The notes under the pieces are model-generated. The model was not told the origin of the DNA, did not search any database, and saw only the letters and a list, made by a program, of their open reading frames with translations. A stretch of 64,000 nt of DNA from Neckera pumila (Eukaryota > Streptophyta > Bryopsida > Hypnales > Neckeraceae): assembly GCA_963969595.1 (NCBI GenBank), contig OZ018410.1, forward strand, positions 23,732,913 through 23,796,912, in the 5' to 3' direction. Below, piece after piece: positions 45,406 through 58,657 of the stretch. Numbering within the stretch: position 1 is the stretch's first letter; every line of letters starts with the position of its first letter. The position numbers and the translations under genes are program-made.

Positions 45406-46875
45406 CCCCTAAAGAACCAATATGCGTTTGTTGGCTACATAGCAATTTTGAATCAATACTTGTGAATAGAGATTTCCATATTTTTGGCCCGAATTTTAAT
45501 CCCTAAAGGTTTTTCACTATGTTTTCACCAAAAACGCTCCAAAACTGCCATTTCGAATACAAGTACCAAACTTTAGAAAAAAAAACATTTTTGGACACAT
45601 GTAACTGTAAGATCTTGTAGAGCACTAGTTTGATAATAGGTGGAAAAAATTTCTGAATTTTCCACCATGTAGATTGCAAGATATTAGTATTTGAATTGAG
45701 AAAAATCCATTTTTTGTCCCTATGAAAAACCGGGCAGCTACACTTCACAAGGTCACATTTATATGAAAAAATGCCCAAAATGGTGGTTACTCTTTAGATT
45801 CATTTTTAGAGTCAAGTCGGATATATGCTTGAAAAAATTTAGATCATTTGGAATTGTACAACATATAGGAAAAAAATAGTAAGTAGAAAGAAGTAGAGAA
45901 TGATTCAAAATACTAAATTGTTAACAATTTAATTATAGAATTGAAAAAGGCCAATCCCAATGGTGCTAATGTTTTTATAACCTATCTACACCCAGTGTTT
46001 TTAGTTGTTTTTTTTAATATAGAAAATTGAGTTAAATAAAGGACTTTAAAGTTTACTTTAGAGTAGGGAATCTATAACTGCCTGTAAACTAGAACACCTC
46101 ATAATTTTCATCTCATAAATCAAAATGGAATGATTAAAAGCATTCCATGTATACATAAATCTAAAGAACCAATTTGAAATTTTTATTTTTAAAAAAAGTG
46201 ATTTTTTAAGAATTTTTTAGCTGCCCGCTGAGCATTGAAAATCACATATCATACAATATCTTTTTAACCATTCAGTTAAAAGTTATGAAAATTGTTGGGC
46301 CTTAAAGCTACTCCTCGAGAAAATGTAGTGTGAAAATTTCAAAGAAAAAAAATAAAAACTCCACTCGTAGTGAGCTGCCCCAAAATGCTATATTCTCAAA
46401 AAAGCACGTTCAGTGCTTTAGGGGTTAAGAGAAGGTGGGAACGAGGAATCTCTATCATATGCACTAAATTTCATGACATTTGGAAATATGAGTCAAAATT
46501 TATAGCCTAATAAGTTATCCTTTTTTTTTGTAATTAGGCAGTCTGGGCAAATAAAAAAAAATCACTTTTTTCTGAAACAAAAATTTGAAATTGGTTTTCT
46601 ACGGTTATATATATGTGAAAAGCTTTGAGTCATTCCATTTTGATCAATGAGTCAAAAGTTATGAGGATTTTTTATTTGCAAGCAATTATGGATTCTCTAC
46701 TTTGAAATAAGCTTTGAAACTCTTTATGCTACTCAATTTTCAATGTTTTTTGAAAAAAGATAAAACCATAGGATGCAGATTGTTTATTACAACATTGCAA
46801 ACATTGGGATTGTCATTTTTCAATTCTATAATAGAATTCCTAACTATTTTGTATTTTGAATCGTTCTCTATTATT
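45406..46875. mobile_element. piggyBac-type MITE, subfamily beta (copy 4), split and right-truncated
   Basis: It begins CCCCTAAAGAACCAATATGC after TTAA (45402-45405). The host sequence runs to 45499, is interrupted by the next element, and resumes at 46425 with GAGAAGGTGGGAACGAGGAA, colinear with 2616-3444. The match fades near 46875 without a right tip, so the right end is lost. Confidence 0.7.
45500..46424. mobile_element. piggyBac-type MITE, subfamily beta-prime, 925 bp, nested
   Basis: It is inserted at TTAA (45496-45499; duplicated 46425-46428) inside another piggyBac-type MITE. The ends are TCCCTAAAGG and GTGCTTTAGGGG. It matches both halves of the element at 17860-24261 in reverse, and so shows what that element looked like before the 5.5 kb transposon entered it. 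Confidence 0.8.
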
Positions 46876-49026
46876 AGCTTGATTTTCCAACTTTTCTTAA
46901 TTCAAAGTTCTTTGAAAAAATTTATTCTACTATGTCAAATTGAGGTCTAAAATTCTACTTTTGAACACAATTCTCACATTTTGACAATGAAAGCTGTCAA
47001 AGCTCTCATCTTCAAATTATCCCAATTCCTTTGAAGATTCCATTACAAAAAGTTTCAGCCTTTAATAAGGTGGCTAGTCTTGTATCCTGTAGTGCAATTA
47101 TAGAAAGAAAAATTGAAAAATTGAAGTTTGATGTGTCCGCATTGGTGCCACATCAGCGTCATGTCAGATTGGAATATATATACATATTTACATATATATA
47201 TATATTTTTTGTATAATTGCACCTTGGGGGTGCCGAAAATCACGCACTGGCAACCTTGTTGAGGGCTGAAGTTTTTTGTAATGATGATAGACAATGAATG
47301 TCATTATAAAAATGACTTCTCCATCCTACTTATTCTCTAAATGTTAAAGAAGTAATTCCTTCCTTTTGTCATCAAAAATTTTCTTGGTGGTAGATTTTCA
47401 AATGATAGATTTGTACCAAAAATATTTAATACTTGTGATTGCATTGGACTTTGGACTATATTATGGTCGTATTTTGGACTTTCTGGCTAACACTCATTGT
47501 TTGCTTTTTTTTCAACAACTTGGTCATTTCATTCTTGCCGACTTTGGCAATTTCTCTTGTTCATTTTACTTTTTTTCCAACTTTCTTTAAAATAATTATT
47601 ATCCTCCGACCCTGCCCTAGACCCCGCCCTAGACCTTGCCCTACAGTTACGTTACCTAGTTCTGCAGCACACCTGTTTGAAGAGTTATGCGGCCAGAACC
47701 TAAATTGAGTGATCAGGTTTTATTGTGTAGGTGAAAAACAGATTCACTTGTTGCAGCTTTCGAAGGTTAGCCAGAGGTTGAACGGATTTGCAGGACTTCG
47801 GAGCTTTCTAATGGTTGTAGTCATGGTCACATGAGTTCATTTAGAAGAGTCTCAAAGCGCCAATATTTTGACATTCAAGTGCACGTTGCTCCAAAACTTG
47901 CGGTTTGTTAGATCTGAGGTTGCAGAAGAGCGCCCGAGAAAGTGCCAATCTTTTGACATTTGGTCTTTTAATTCATGTGATGATTTGCTCTTTTTTAGTG
48001 CATGAGGGTGATTGAGGGTGATTGCAAGAAACGCTTGTACTATTTTGTGTCACATCTTACGTGCTTGATTTGTTTTTTGGTCATAACTTTTGCATTCTGA
48101 CTCCAAATGACTCAAGATTCACAGATAAGGTATTCATAACAATTATACACCTTAATTAATTTTTTCTCATCTTTCAAAAATGTTTTATTGTACAAGAATA
48201 GCCACCAATTTTTGTCACACTCTTGTCAATTCAGGGGGGAGTAGTACTATTTAGTATCCAAAATAACAAATTTGGAGCTTAAATTTGGAGGGGATAGTCT
48301 TCTAATAGACTTGCAACTAATATTTAAAGGAAGTCCAAAAATTGTTAATTGTTTGTTGTATGGAAGTCCACAAAGTAGGCTCTTTATGCTTACATTTCGA
48401 AAGTTGTTACAAATGATCCAAGTCTTTGCAAAACTTATATTTCTTTTTTCATTTTTTTAACAAATTAGAACATCAAAGTGTCTATAATTTTTGAGATTTT
48501 GCACTTTTTCAATTCTCCTACTTAGAAAGTTTTGGTATTCTTTATCTTCCTAGGTTACAATCTTCTTAAAGGTGTACACATATTTTTGACCATATTTTTT
48601 GAAAATTGCCTTTCTAATTTTCAAGTACTCCAGAGAACTAAGCATGAGTATTGTGAAAATGCAACAATATCAACAGGTGTCTCTTACAATACCCCACCAT
48701 AAAATTTTGGCGCAAAACTAAGCTTCGCATATATGTGCTTGCTCAGGTTGGAGAAAACGTGCTCATTTTCTTTGAAAGCTCCATTATCATTGACAGCACA
48801 TCCTGGTGTCTAGATGGTGCGACACTCCCACAACTCTGGAGAGACGTGGCAGGATATAATGCAGCTTCTAGAGATATCAAAGTAGTGTCTATGTAAGGCT
48901 TCTTCTACCAGCGCAAACTGAGGCGATGGATTCTAATGTAGCTGCCTAATTCCTGGACTTATGGGCGATTAATTTGGAGACGACTCCACTGGTCATTCAG
49001 CTTGCACCACCCTCTAAGGTGCCTAC
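46876..49026. other. Upstream region of the receptor kinase
   Basis: It contains an AT microsatellite at about 47168-47205 and a short dispersed repeat near 47212 (AATTGCACCTTGGGGGTGC). A CCCTAGACC-type 12-bp repeat of three to four units lies at about 47605-47645. No clear TATA box could be assigned to the gene at 49027, and no other exon was recognised. Confidence 0.4.
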
Positions 49027-51677
49027 ATGTACAATATGCAGAGCAAAATGCATATTGAAAGCAAAATGGGAGCATGTGAATTGTTGAGGACAAGGAAATG
49101 CTACCAGGCAAAACTTCTTGTGTATCTCCACTCAATGATATGCCTCATTCAGCTGGTCACCTGTCAGCAAAACAGTATGGCCAACGGTTCTACCACAAGG
49201 TTCTTGGAATCTCCAAGAGGAGTATTTATAGTGAATATCACCTCTCTGGATCCTTCGGCTCCGGCTCCGGCGTACATGCCTGCCATCTACTATGCCAAAG
49301 CTCCGGCCCAGAATGTCATCTGGGTGCCCAAGGGACTCCCAGGTTTGAGCAGCAACAACGCCAACATTACTTTGAGTGGGTCCGGAGACCTGAGGGTTTA
49401 TGACAACAGTGGCGAAAATGCAAAACTCGTGTGGAATTCCGAGACTGCAAACGTAAGCACGCTTCACATTCCACTTTGTTTGCATTCGTGACTAGAACAC
49501 CGAGCTTCTCCTAACTGAATTCAGTAGTGATTAATTATACTCTTGAAATTCTGTGCACGCAGAAAAATATGGTCAATGCCACCATTTTGGACACGGGCAA
49601 CCTGGTGTTGCTCAACGCAAACAACGAGCTGGTGTGGCAGAGCTTCAATAGCCCCACCGACACACTCTTGCCAAACCAGATTTTTGGGCCTACCGCTACC
49701 ATTACCGCATGGGAAAACGTCACCGACTGGAGACCTGGAAACTACACACTGGCAATTAAGTTCTCTAACATGACCGCATCCTGGAATATCCCTTACACTT
49801 GGGAAAGCCCGACTTCGGAGTACTGGACCTCCTCGGGAGGACTTATTAGAGCAACCCTAACGCCTGAGGGTGTTTTTCAAGGGACCACTCTCTCAGGATC
49901 AAATGTCTCTTTAGGGTCTGCTGCATCATCCTCAGTGCAAGATCGCCTGCTTCGATTGACACTGGACTACAATGGCAATCTTTGTATGTATAGCTGGGCA
50001 GCGGGCAACACAAAGTGGAAGGTCGAGTGGGAGGCTATTGGGTCTCCCGAGGGCCTATGCAGAATTTATGGACATTGCGGCCCCTACTCAGTCTGTGATG
50101 GTGATGGGGACTGCCATTGTCCGGATAGCTTTGAATTCGTGAACATTAACGACCATAGGCTGGGATGTCGACGGCAAGAGCCGCCAGCATATTGCGACGT
50201 CCATGCACCCACCGATACATTCAGTATTGAATCCAATGCCAACTGGAGACTCAATGACTTGGAGAACCTCCAAAACGTCACTATAGCCCAGTGCAAGGAT
50301 CGTTGTCTGGCTTCTTGCACATGTGAAGCTGTCATATCTATTATCCCTAACGACAATAATGATCTACTTACAAACTGCTGGCTCAAGAAAGACGTCCTTC
50401 TCATGGGTAAACATCTAGCCAACCAGCGGACCTACCTTCGAGTTGGGGTACGCTCTCTCCAGTCTCCTGCTTCAGCTCCCAAAACCGTGGTGGCCACTCT
50501 TGGTGCTGCTGTCGTTGCTCTCGCCATGCTCTGTTGCTCCGTTGTTAGCCTATTTGTTGCTCAGAAGATAAAGAACTCGCGTCAGAAAGGGTTACAGGAC
50601 AAGTGGCTCGCTGCCAAAGGCGCCATGATCCGATTCTCGTACCGGGAGATTCAACTCATGACCGCCAACTTCGCCATCCAAATTGGAGAAGGAGGGTACG
50701 GAACGGTGTTCAAGGGCCAGATTGGACGAGATCTCACCAATGTGACGGTGGCTGTGAAACGACTGGACAAGCGGCTCTCCAGTCACGTGGAGAAAGAGTT
50801 TTTGAACGAGGTCGAAACGCTCGGCCTCATCCACCATGTCCATCTCGTCTCTCTCCTTGGCTACTGCACAGATGCCGAACACAGGGTGCTGGTCTACGAG
50901 TACGTTTCCAGAGGCTCCCTCGACAGAGTTCTCTTCCGAGATGAAAAGAACTCCAGAGTTCCGACCTTGGAATGGAATTCCCGGTTCGACATAGCCATCC
51001 AAACGGCTCGAGGGTTGGCGTACCTCCATGAGGATTGTCAAAAGTGGATCATTCACTGTGACGTCAAGCCTGAAAATATTCTGCTGGATTCTTCGTATTG
51101 TGTGAAAGTGGCCGACTTCGGACTCTCCCGCATCCGAAGCCGTGACCAGATGACGCAAACACGCAGCAAGACCATGAACATCCGAGGCACGCTTGGGTAC
51201 CTGGCCCCGGAGTACTGGTTGTCGGATTACGTCAGCATCTCCAACAAGGTCGACGTCTTCAGTTATGGGATGGTGTTGCTGGAGATTATCAGCGGACGAC
51301 GCAACGTCTTGCGAGCGTCGCCCAACTTCGAATTCGTGGACAGCCACATGGACGCGCCGTTCTTCCCGATGTGGGCATTCCCCAAACTGGAGACGGAAGC
51401 GTTCATGGACGTGTTGGATTCGGCAATCACAGCGGGGGTGGATTCGGAAGAAGTGCGGAGAGCTTTGCGAGTGGCGTTTAGGTGCATTGGTGAACAGCCG
51501 CAGCAACGACCGTCGATGAGCGAGGTTGTGCAGATGCTCCAAGGGCATATGGTAATCGAGCTGCCAATTCCGCGGCCGGCATACTTCGACACTCTGCTCA
51601 GAGATGACGAGGGTGATTGTAGGGGTGAAGAATCGAGGATTAAATTGTCAACGACAGCATCTTCCAGTCTGCAATGA
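49027..51677 (+). CDS. G-type lectin S-receptor-like Ser/Thr protein kinase (SD2-5-like), non-RD
   Basis: This is a membrane receptor kinase at the cell surface; ligand unknown. Two exons, 49027-49452 and 49563-51677, join in phase 0 across a GTAAGC...CAG intron to 846 residues. Order: a hydrophobic leader (KLLVYLHSMICLIQLVTC; translation may begin at Met14, 49066), then a bulb-type lectin domain (about 48-175, with ILDTGNLVLLNANNELVWQS). Next are an S-locus/EGF-like part (YGHCGPYSVCDGDGDCHCP), a PAN/apple domain with several Cys (about 353-437) and one membrane span (about 450-477). The kinase follows with loop GEGGYG (517-522), Lys541 in AVKRL, HCDVKPEN (640-647), DFG (Asp660) and APEY (near 691). 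The usual Arg before the catalytic Asp is Cys (HCD), making this a non-RD kinase. Length and order are normal for the family and no lesion is seen. Confidence 0.93.
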
Positions 51678-53718
51678 TATCTGGAAGTATGGATTTTGTA
51701 TCTTCATTACAAATTGTTTTGTTTTTTTCTTGCAAAGATCTTACATTCTGGGAAGCCTCAAGCTTGCGAGGGTTCTCACTAATAGGCTTCTGCTACACTT
51801 GAAATTGCAGAGATGTAGAAGTGATTACAAGTGGTCAGAGGCGTATGAAATTGGGAGTTGCGATTCTGGACTTTGGAGTTCCTGGTCAACGCTTCCTTCT
51901 GCTGTTCTCTTTTTGTTTTTATATTTAGTTTCGTTGTTAATTGTCTTCTAGCTGTCCATTGTGTTCATTTCTTGTTGACGTATGCAAGGGACAGGAAGTG
52001 CAGAGAGATTTGCTGAAGGCCAATTGAGAAACTTAGAAGGATCAAAGAGTGCTTGAAGTGCAATGTAATATGATCTTGTGCAAACAAACTTAAATTTCAT
52101 TTGCATATTACTCATTTTGCCTTTGACATTGTAAAAACTATTTTCAATTGCATGTTTTTAGTTGAACAACTTGGCATAATCTAGCTACCCCCTGGAACCT
52201 AAGTGAGTAATCAATGCTAGGCATTGTTCATATTCTCATACAAAAATTCCAAAGACAGATCTAAAGGAGTTCTAGTTTGTGATGGTGTTTCCCTCCGCTG
52301 CAACTTTTGAGGGCTATCAGATTACCTGTAATTGCTCTATCAATGCGAAACAAATGCACTTCTGTAGAAGTTGTGTTCTCAATACATGATGAGAAAGATG
52401 AACTAAATATCCTCATGTCACTAGGCATAAAAAATTGCAGATGAATATTAGTGTTTTTATTGATCTTTAAATTGTCATGCCAAACAGAAGTAAAGATGTA
52501 ACTCTACGCAGGGAAGAAAATTGCAGGCCATCTAAAAATAGGCAGTAAGGTAAACCCCCCCATAACCAACCGAATAAGGAATTCCGACATGATTTGGAGT
52601 AGTGAAGGCAAAACAAATATTTTTCAAAGGTACATCAATAGAAATGACATGGATTGCAAAAACAGTTGTAATTTTATTGCTTGAATTGAAATTACTATGA
52701 ATTTTGGGAGGCAAAAAGTGCGCCAGACCCATGGCCAACGTGTAGATTCTTCCAATTCCGATCATTCAATAACTTTTTATCTAATCATTATTTCCTATTT
52801 TTTTTTCACAACTTGGGACATGTGTCACGTATTTATTAGTTCCAACCTTGAAAACGAAAAAAACCTGCATTCTAAGCATGGTCGGAAATACGTGCACCTA
52901 TAGGTTGGGAATGGGTCACTGGTCGGGAATGGGGGGAGTTACCTTACTCTTGGATCACCTTCTTTGAAATGTAGCACGCAATAAATAGGTCATTAAAAAC
53001 CTCAAGGGTTACCTTCGCTCAGCCAGCTCAAGGACTAGGACTGACTTGAGGCTCCAAAATTGAGGATAAGCTTGTTCATTGCGAAGTTACAGTGTCGACA
53101 TTTCTATGTCACATCTTGCACCAGACAACTCTGGAGATCAACAGGTTCATCCAGTGAGATGCAAGACGATCCAATTTCACCACAAGATCACGCATCTCAC
53201 CTGTTTTTTTTCCTTTCAATTTTCACTTCTTTCATAACTAGTTGAGGGCTTGAGGCTACCATTTATGGCAAATTTCGCTTCATAATCTTGTTCATTTGGT
53301 AGCTACAACATAATGTACATCTGTCAACCTTTAGTTAGAGCAAAATAATCTCATCTACATCCATTAATTTCCTGCATGTTTTCACCCAATCCAATAATTT
53401 TGTCAAAATCCGACAATATTTACCCTTAAGATGAGAAGAAAAAACACTGATCTCACTTGATTTAAGCTCAAGCATATCAACGACCAATATACGAGTATTG
53501 CTGCTCAAGCTGCAGTTGATGTCATTTTGATGTTCAATTGAAAGGAAGACTTTTGAAAATTCATGAATCCTTACTACAATGTCCATTTGCCTCTTAAACC
53601 TTATTAGGTGCAAGCCTGTTACTTCAGGGAACAGGAGTATAGTGAGAATCCTTTAGAAATGTAACCACCTCATCGTTTTGAAAGCATAGTCTTCTAACTA
53701 CCTAGACTTCTTTTTTAA
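51678..53718. other. 3' flank of the receptor kinase, no further gene recognised
   Basis: The first several hundred bases probably hold the 3' UTR. Open frames at 51604-51951, 52532-52765 (-) and 53335-53613 (-) show no domain. No repeats of note. Confidence 0.45.
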
Positions 53719-54379
53719 CCCCTAGATGCCCAAGGCCTTTTTTAAGCTTCTAGGAATTCAGTCTAAATTGAACAAAAAGCCAACATATTGATAAGTTGTA
53801 TCAATGTTTTTTTTTAATTTTAACCGTACAAACTCAAACTAGAAATGTTAGAGATTACATAGGAAAAGAAAATACAACAATATTGCTTATAAATTGAAAG
53901 ATTATAATGTTTAATCATGAGGGTGTTAAAATTATGAAAGCGATTTGAAGCCTTTTGAACCCCTTTTCACATGTCAAATCTAAAAGAATGGTCACTAAAA
54001 AAATAGTCACCAAAAAAATGAGGTTAAAGAGCATAACATGCATAAGCCCAAATAATTTACGACTTCTCAAAATCTACTTTACAATTTTTCTGAAGTAATT
54101 TTTAATGTGATTTTTCTCCAAGATCTAGAGTGCTTGAGGCTCATTTCCAAGAGCCCTCAACACTACAAAAAGTCAAGATTGCAATGGACACACTCACTTA
54201 AAATCGTTAATAGAAAAATCATGATCAGTCATTTTCAAAATTGGATTTTTGATGCTAAAATTAGACTTCAAAAGGAAATTTCCAAAAGTATAAAATACTA
54301 AAAATAGCAATTTGGTTAGGTTTTATTTAACCTCAAAGTACAGTTGACACCAAAATTTGGTGCCTCAGGCATTTAGGGT
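53719..54379. mobile_element. piggyBac-type MITE, subfamily gamma (copy 1, 661 bp)
   Basis: TTAA is present on both sides (53715-53718 and 54380-54383). The tips are CCCCTAGATGCCCAAGGCC and GGCATTTAGGGT. It is colinear in reverse with 62039-62719; shared pieces include AAATTGAACAAAAAGCCAAC and the end ACACCAAAATTTGGTGCCT. No coding capacity. Confidence 0.75.
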
Positions 54380-55078
54380 TTAAGTTTGAGTGTGAGTCCT
54401 TGGCTTTGTTAAAAATGTTATGTCTTCCTACAAGTATATATAAATACAAAAAAGACTGAATGTATTCTTTTTCTTTTTTCTTCTCTTTTTCTTTTGGTAC
54501 AATATGATGGCGTATGAAAATGTTTTTTTTTTGTCTATATTCTAAGGATCTAGGCTCCAAACATGTTGGATCTTCCATGCATGGCTTTAGCAAACATTAA
54601 ATTACTACATTGTACCTAGCAAACATTAAATTACCACATTGTACCTAGGATCCCATTTAGAAACATCTTTCATCAATTATTTGTTCACAATTATATTATG
54701 ACTTCTAAAAATAGTCATGTATAAAACTTAATGACTTTTATGTACAATTTGAATTTTAAGACTAGAGTGCTCCATGACAATTGTGTATATAAAGATTTTG
54801 TGTACATGGTTATTGTAAAGAACCCATTGATTTTGTTGCATAATGCATACATGATAGAATTGGAAGTACTATGATTGAGCCTTTGGAAAGAATACTTGAA
54901 AATAACAAATTACTATAAATATCATAATTTTAAAAATTCAAGATGAAAAAATAGTTCTCTAAAAGTTATAAACTAAAATGAGTTCTTGCAAAACTTTAAG
55001 AAAATACAAATTAGAATGTTTTTTATTTTTTATTTATTTTTAAATTTCAACTTAAGGGGGCATTTATTCAAATAACTA
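54380..55078. other. AT-rich intergenic sequence
   Basis: A small tandem duplication (TACCTAGCAAACATTAAATTAC, two units) lies near 54600-54650. Nothing else was recognised. Confidence 0.5.
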
Positions 55079-55644
55079 CTCCCTCTGTCCCAAAACAATC
55101 TTCCTATTGGCCTTTATTTTCTATCCCAAAATGATCTTCCTATTGTACTTTGTGAGTTGCAAATTGGTCAAATTTAGCTTTTAGTTATTCTCTTGGACTA
55201 GCAAAACAACTCCAAGTAGTAGTTCCCCCTCCATCCATGCAATCACCAATCAAAAGACAAATAAAATGGTTGAAGGGATCAATCAACACTTTTTGTTTTT
55301 ATTTTTTGCATCTCTTTGAATATTGCCTAACTAAAAGTGATGAAGTTTGGGAGGCAAAGTAGATGTCTACATATGGTCTTTGGCTTATACTAACTACCCA
55401 CAAAATCATGACCTCACACTCAACAATTAAATAACCACTGGTGCTCCTTGAAAATACCCAAAAAATTCCACTTCTAAATAATCCAAAACTGCACTTTAAA
55501 AAGGGCTTCAAAACTCATGGTTTCATGGACAATAGGAGTGCACCAAAGTCCACATATAGTGCAAAACAGGCTCTAAAATATTAATTTTTAGCCTTAATCC
55601 GGAACATTTTGTCTAACAGGAAGATCATTTTGGAACGGAGATAG
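55079..55644. mobile_element. Stowaway-like MITE (566 bp)
   Basis: The left tip is CTCCCTCTGTCCCAAAACA and the right tip, reverse-complemented, CTATCTCCGTTCCAAAATG, each with TA outside (55077-55078 and 55645-55646). The tips closely follow the Stowaway consensus CTCCCTCCGT, a Tc1/mariner-mobilised group. The tip-like word CCCAAAATGATCTTCCTATT is repeated inside near 55125. No coding capacity. Confidence 0.8.
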
Positions 55645-56149
55645 TATTATTTAAGAAAATTAAATTCTACAATCTCTACTTTTATACAAAGCAAAATTAC
55701 TTTGAGCACATGTGCAAGACAAAGATTTGTAAGAAAGTTTTTGATAGCCAATGTAATCCTAGAAGATGAGTTCAAATCTCAATTTTCAAATCCAAATTTA
55801 TTTTTTGGAATTAGAAAATCACAAATTGACAAGTGAGGCATCTATTTGATGATATTTTAGAATTAACAAGTGAGGCATCTACTAGGACTATGAGTGCAGA
55901 TTTGAACAACAAATGAACAGAAACACATCCAAAACTCATAGAAATGCATTCTTTCATCCATTTTATAGTTGAATAGTCTGCTTCATACTAATGTTTTGTC
56001 CAAATCACTTCTCATTCATGAAGATAACAAAGTAACCCTTTAAATAGTGCAAAAACTGTATGAAGAGGGGATGCAATTCTACACCAATCTCTTGACCAAA
56101 TTGAAATTGAAGCTTGTGATTGATGACACGTCCACATGAATCTTTGAAT

Positions 56150-56410
56150 TTGAAACTCATTGTGTACTTATTTAATGGATATCTCCAATGCATGAATATA
56201 TTAAAACCAACCTTCTTTGATGACCAATTTGATGAAATTGAGATAAACAATAAATTTGGACAAAAAGATGAACAAACCTATGCAAAGTTTCAAAAAAGAT
56301 TGGTAGAAATTCTACATGAAACTCATTGACCACTTCATAGATATTCTCTGATGCATGAATGTTTTCAAAAAAGAACCTTCTTTTGTGACCAATTTGATGC
56401 AATTGAGGTA
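56150..56410 (+). repeat. Tandem duplication of about 162 bp
   Basis: GCATGAATATATTAAAACC...GACCAATTTGATGAAATTGAG near 56190 recurs as GCATGAATGTTTTC...GACCAATTTGATGCAATTGAG near 56352. Two units, moderately diverged. Confidence 0.65.
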
Positions 56411-56799
56411 CATTATACACCTTCACAAAGAAAGAAGCCTAAAACAACAACTACCGTAATTGTGCCCCCTTTCTAAAACCATTCCATCTAGATTCTTGTC
56501 TAAATGTACAACGTCTATTCATGGGAGCCTAGGGTTGGTTATAGAAACATCTATTTTCAACATTTTTAAAATTCATAGCTTATTCATATGGGGTCCAAAA
56601 AATGCATTCTAAAGGAATCTAAAATCCCCTTTTGAATGCCAACAAGATGCCACAAATCTTTTTCAATGTAAATATGGGAACCCTGCTAAATTGCTTATTG
56701 GGACGCATTTGGGTGCTGTTACGTTACGTTATACAATTACACAAAGGTAGAACCAAAATTCTGCAAACATTCAAACCAAAACTTGAGCGCACCGAAAGG

Positions 56800-58606
56800 T
56801 TAATAGCTCATCACTTGCCGCTTGTCCCAGAACAACCCCGAGGGCGTGGGACCTCCAGGAGGCAACAAGCACAGCCACACGGGCGTGTCCGCCCCTTCTT
56901 CCACCGTGACCGCCCCGTCTCGCCCAAACTTCCCACTGGCCAGATTCTCCTGATAGCTCTCCTCATCCAAGTTTCTAAAAAAATGTCGGTGCATGTCGGT
57001 CACCACAAAGCCCGGGTGAACATTGTGCACATGAATCTGATGCCCTTCTGGAAGGGAAGATAACCTCCGAGCAAGCAAACGGCTGAAGGAATTGAGTAAG
57101 ATTTTGGAAAATCGGTAGGCAGTGTTGGCATATGAGTTGGGCTCCCCGTTGCCGGCTTTGCAGGCGTCCAAAAACTCTTGCGCCAATGTGTCTAGAAACT
57201 GTTCGTCGAATTGGGTGATGTCTGAAAGCTTCTTCTTCAACTCCTCGTTGTTCAAATACTGCAGCAAAACCAACACAACGAAACTTCTGTTAACAACGAG
57301 CGATACATAAAAAGGATTAGATCTCATCGTCTGGTCATATCAAATTGTTGTGGAACAATTAGCCTCCTTCCACAACGAGTGATCATAAGGTTGAGGTTGA
57401 GTGAATCTCTGAAAGGTGAATTGGAAGGCAAAACCTGAGGATGGGGAACGATCCGGTACAGCCCGCTAGGCAACGTGCACTGCACACGGCAAATTACACC
57501 GCGAAGTGCACCATGTACAACACACTTTGCCATGTACATCCCTTTTCTAGGAATTTGGCAAAAGGAGGAGAGCTGACAAAAGAGCCTTGATTCAGGAGAT
57601 AAAGTGAAAAGAAGGTCATGCTGAACTGCTGATTCAAAAAACTCGACTTGTGCTATGCAGGATTCCTTTATCGATAATTGAAGGGAAAAAAGCTCGACAT
57701 AGGGGACAACGTCAACATAGTCTGTTGAAGATAGCCTTATTCATAAGTGGTTCATGAAATCCGCTCCCGGTAGTACTTTATCATTTCAGAACAGGTATTA
57801 GAACAATTTAAAAAACAAGCAATCTAACTCTGGAGCCAGAACCCTAGCTTCATTTCTGATAGTCAACTTCACCACTGCACCTGAACCCTAGTTTTATCCC
57901 TCTCCGTCTTGTTCTGTTTTGTTTTAGTGCACTTCAAAACCTGTACTCGTTTTCTTGCTTCCAATTTGCTTCCAACTTATCACCCTTGACGAAAGACACT
58001 AGCTTAAAAATTGGTTGAAAGAAATTCATAGCCTAATTGTCTAGCACTTAGTCACTATATATAATGTGCATAACGACGATCCATTTCAGTCCATCTTCTT
58101 GAAGGAATTAGAAATTAAGAGATTCGAACTTCAAAACAAAAAAGGCATATGGGTTTCGGGGGGCATACAATTAAACGTCCAATCAAGGAGTTCACATTGA
58201 CAATCCTGGCTCCACCAGTTGAGGCTCGCAACAACGGCATCATCAATCGAATTATTTCTACCGTCCCCTTGTAATTGATCTCCACCGTCTCCACCGCCGT
58301 GTCGTACACATTATCATCGTGAAACACCGCTGCATTGTTCACCAAGATGTCCAACCCTCCATAATTCTCCCCGATCCAGTCCGCAAACTCCGTCCGCGAC
58401 TGGGAGCTTCGGATGTCCAGACTGCGGAAGACCACATTCTGCAGGCCCTGTGAGTGAAGCGAGTGGATCGCTTCCATCCCTCGGGATTCATCACGCGCTG
58501 TGAGAATGACGGTCAAGCCTTCGGTGGCGAGCCTGCGCACGATCTCTCGTCCGATGCCTTTGTTGGCCCCGGTCACCACCGCCACCGTCTGCGAGCTCCA
58601 CCACAT
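56800..58606 (-). CDS. Short-chain dehydrogenase/reductase, carbonyl-reductase type
   Basis: This is a predicted soluble NAD(P)H-dependent carbonyl reductase like the plant salutaridine/menthone reductase group; substrate unknown. Two exons on the minus strand, 58606-58169 and 57258-56800, join in phase 0 (donor GTATGC, acceptor CTGCAG) to 298 residues. The Rossmann motif is TGANKGIG (12-19), followed by NNAA (90-93), Asn111, the catalytic Ser140 in VNVNS, and the active-site Tyr194/Lys198 in YRFSK. HPGFVVTDM follows the active site as in the family. The insertion between Ser140 and Tyr194, with EELKKKLSD, is typical of the longer carbonyl reductases. The start is the first ATG, just before the first beta strand. 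All catalytic residues are present, so it is probably functional. A MITE begins 52 bp upstream of the start codon. Confidence 0.9.
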
Positions 58607-58657
58607 GGCTGCAAAGGCGCACACAGACAGACACAAGCTTGAATGGCTTTTACAGTA

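Noticed and set aside
50592..51548. 318-codon minus-strand frame
   Set aside because: It lies wholly inside the kinase-domain exon and is its antisense shadow.
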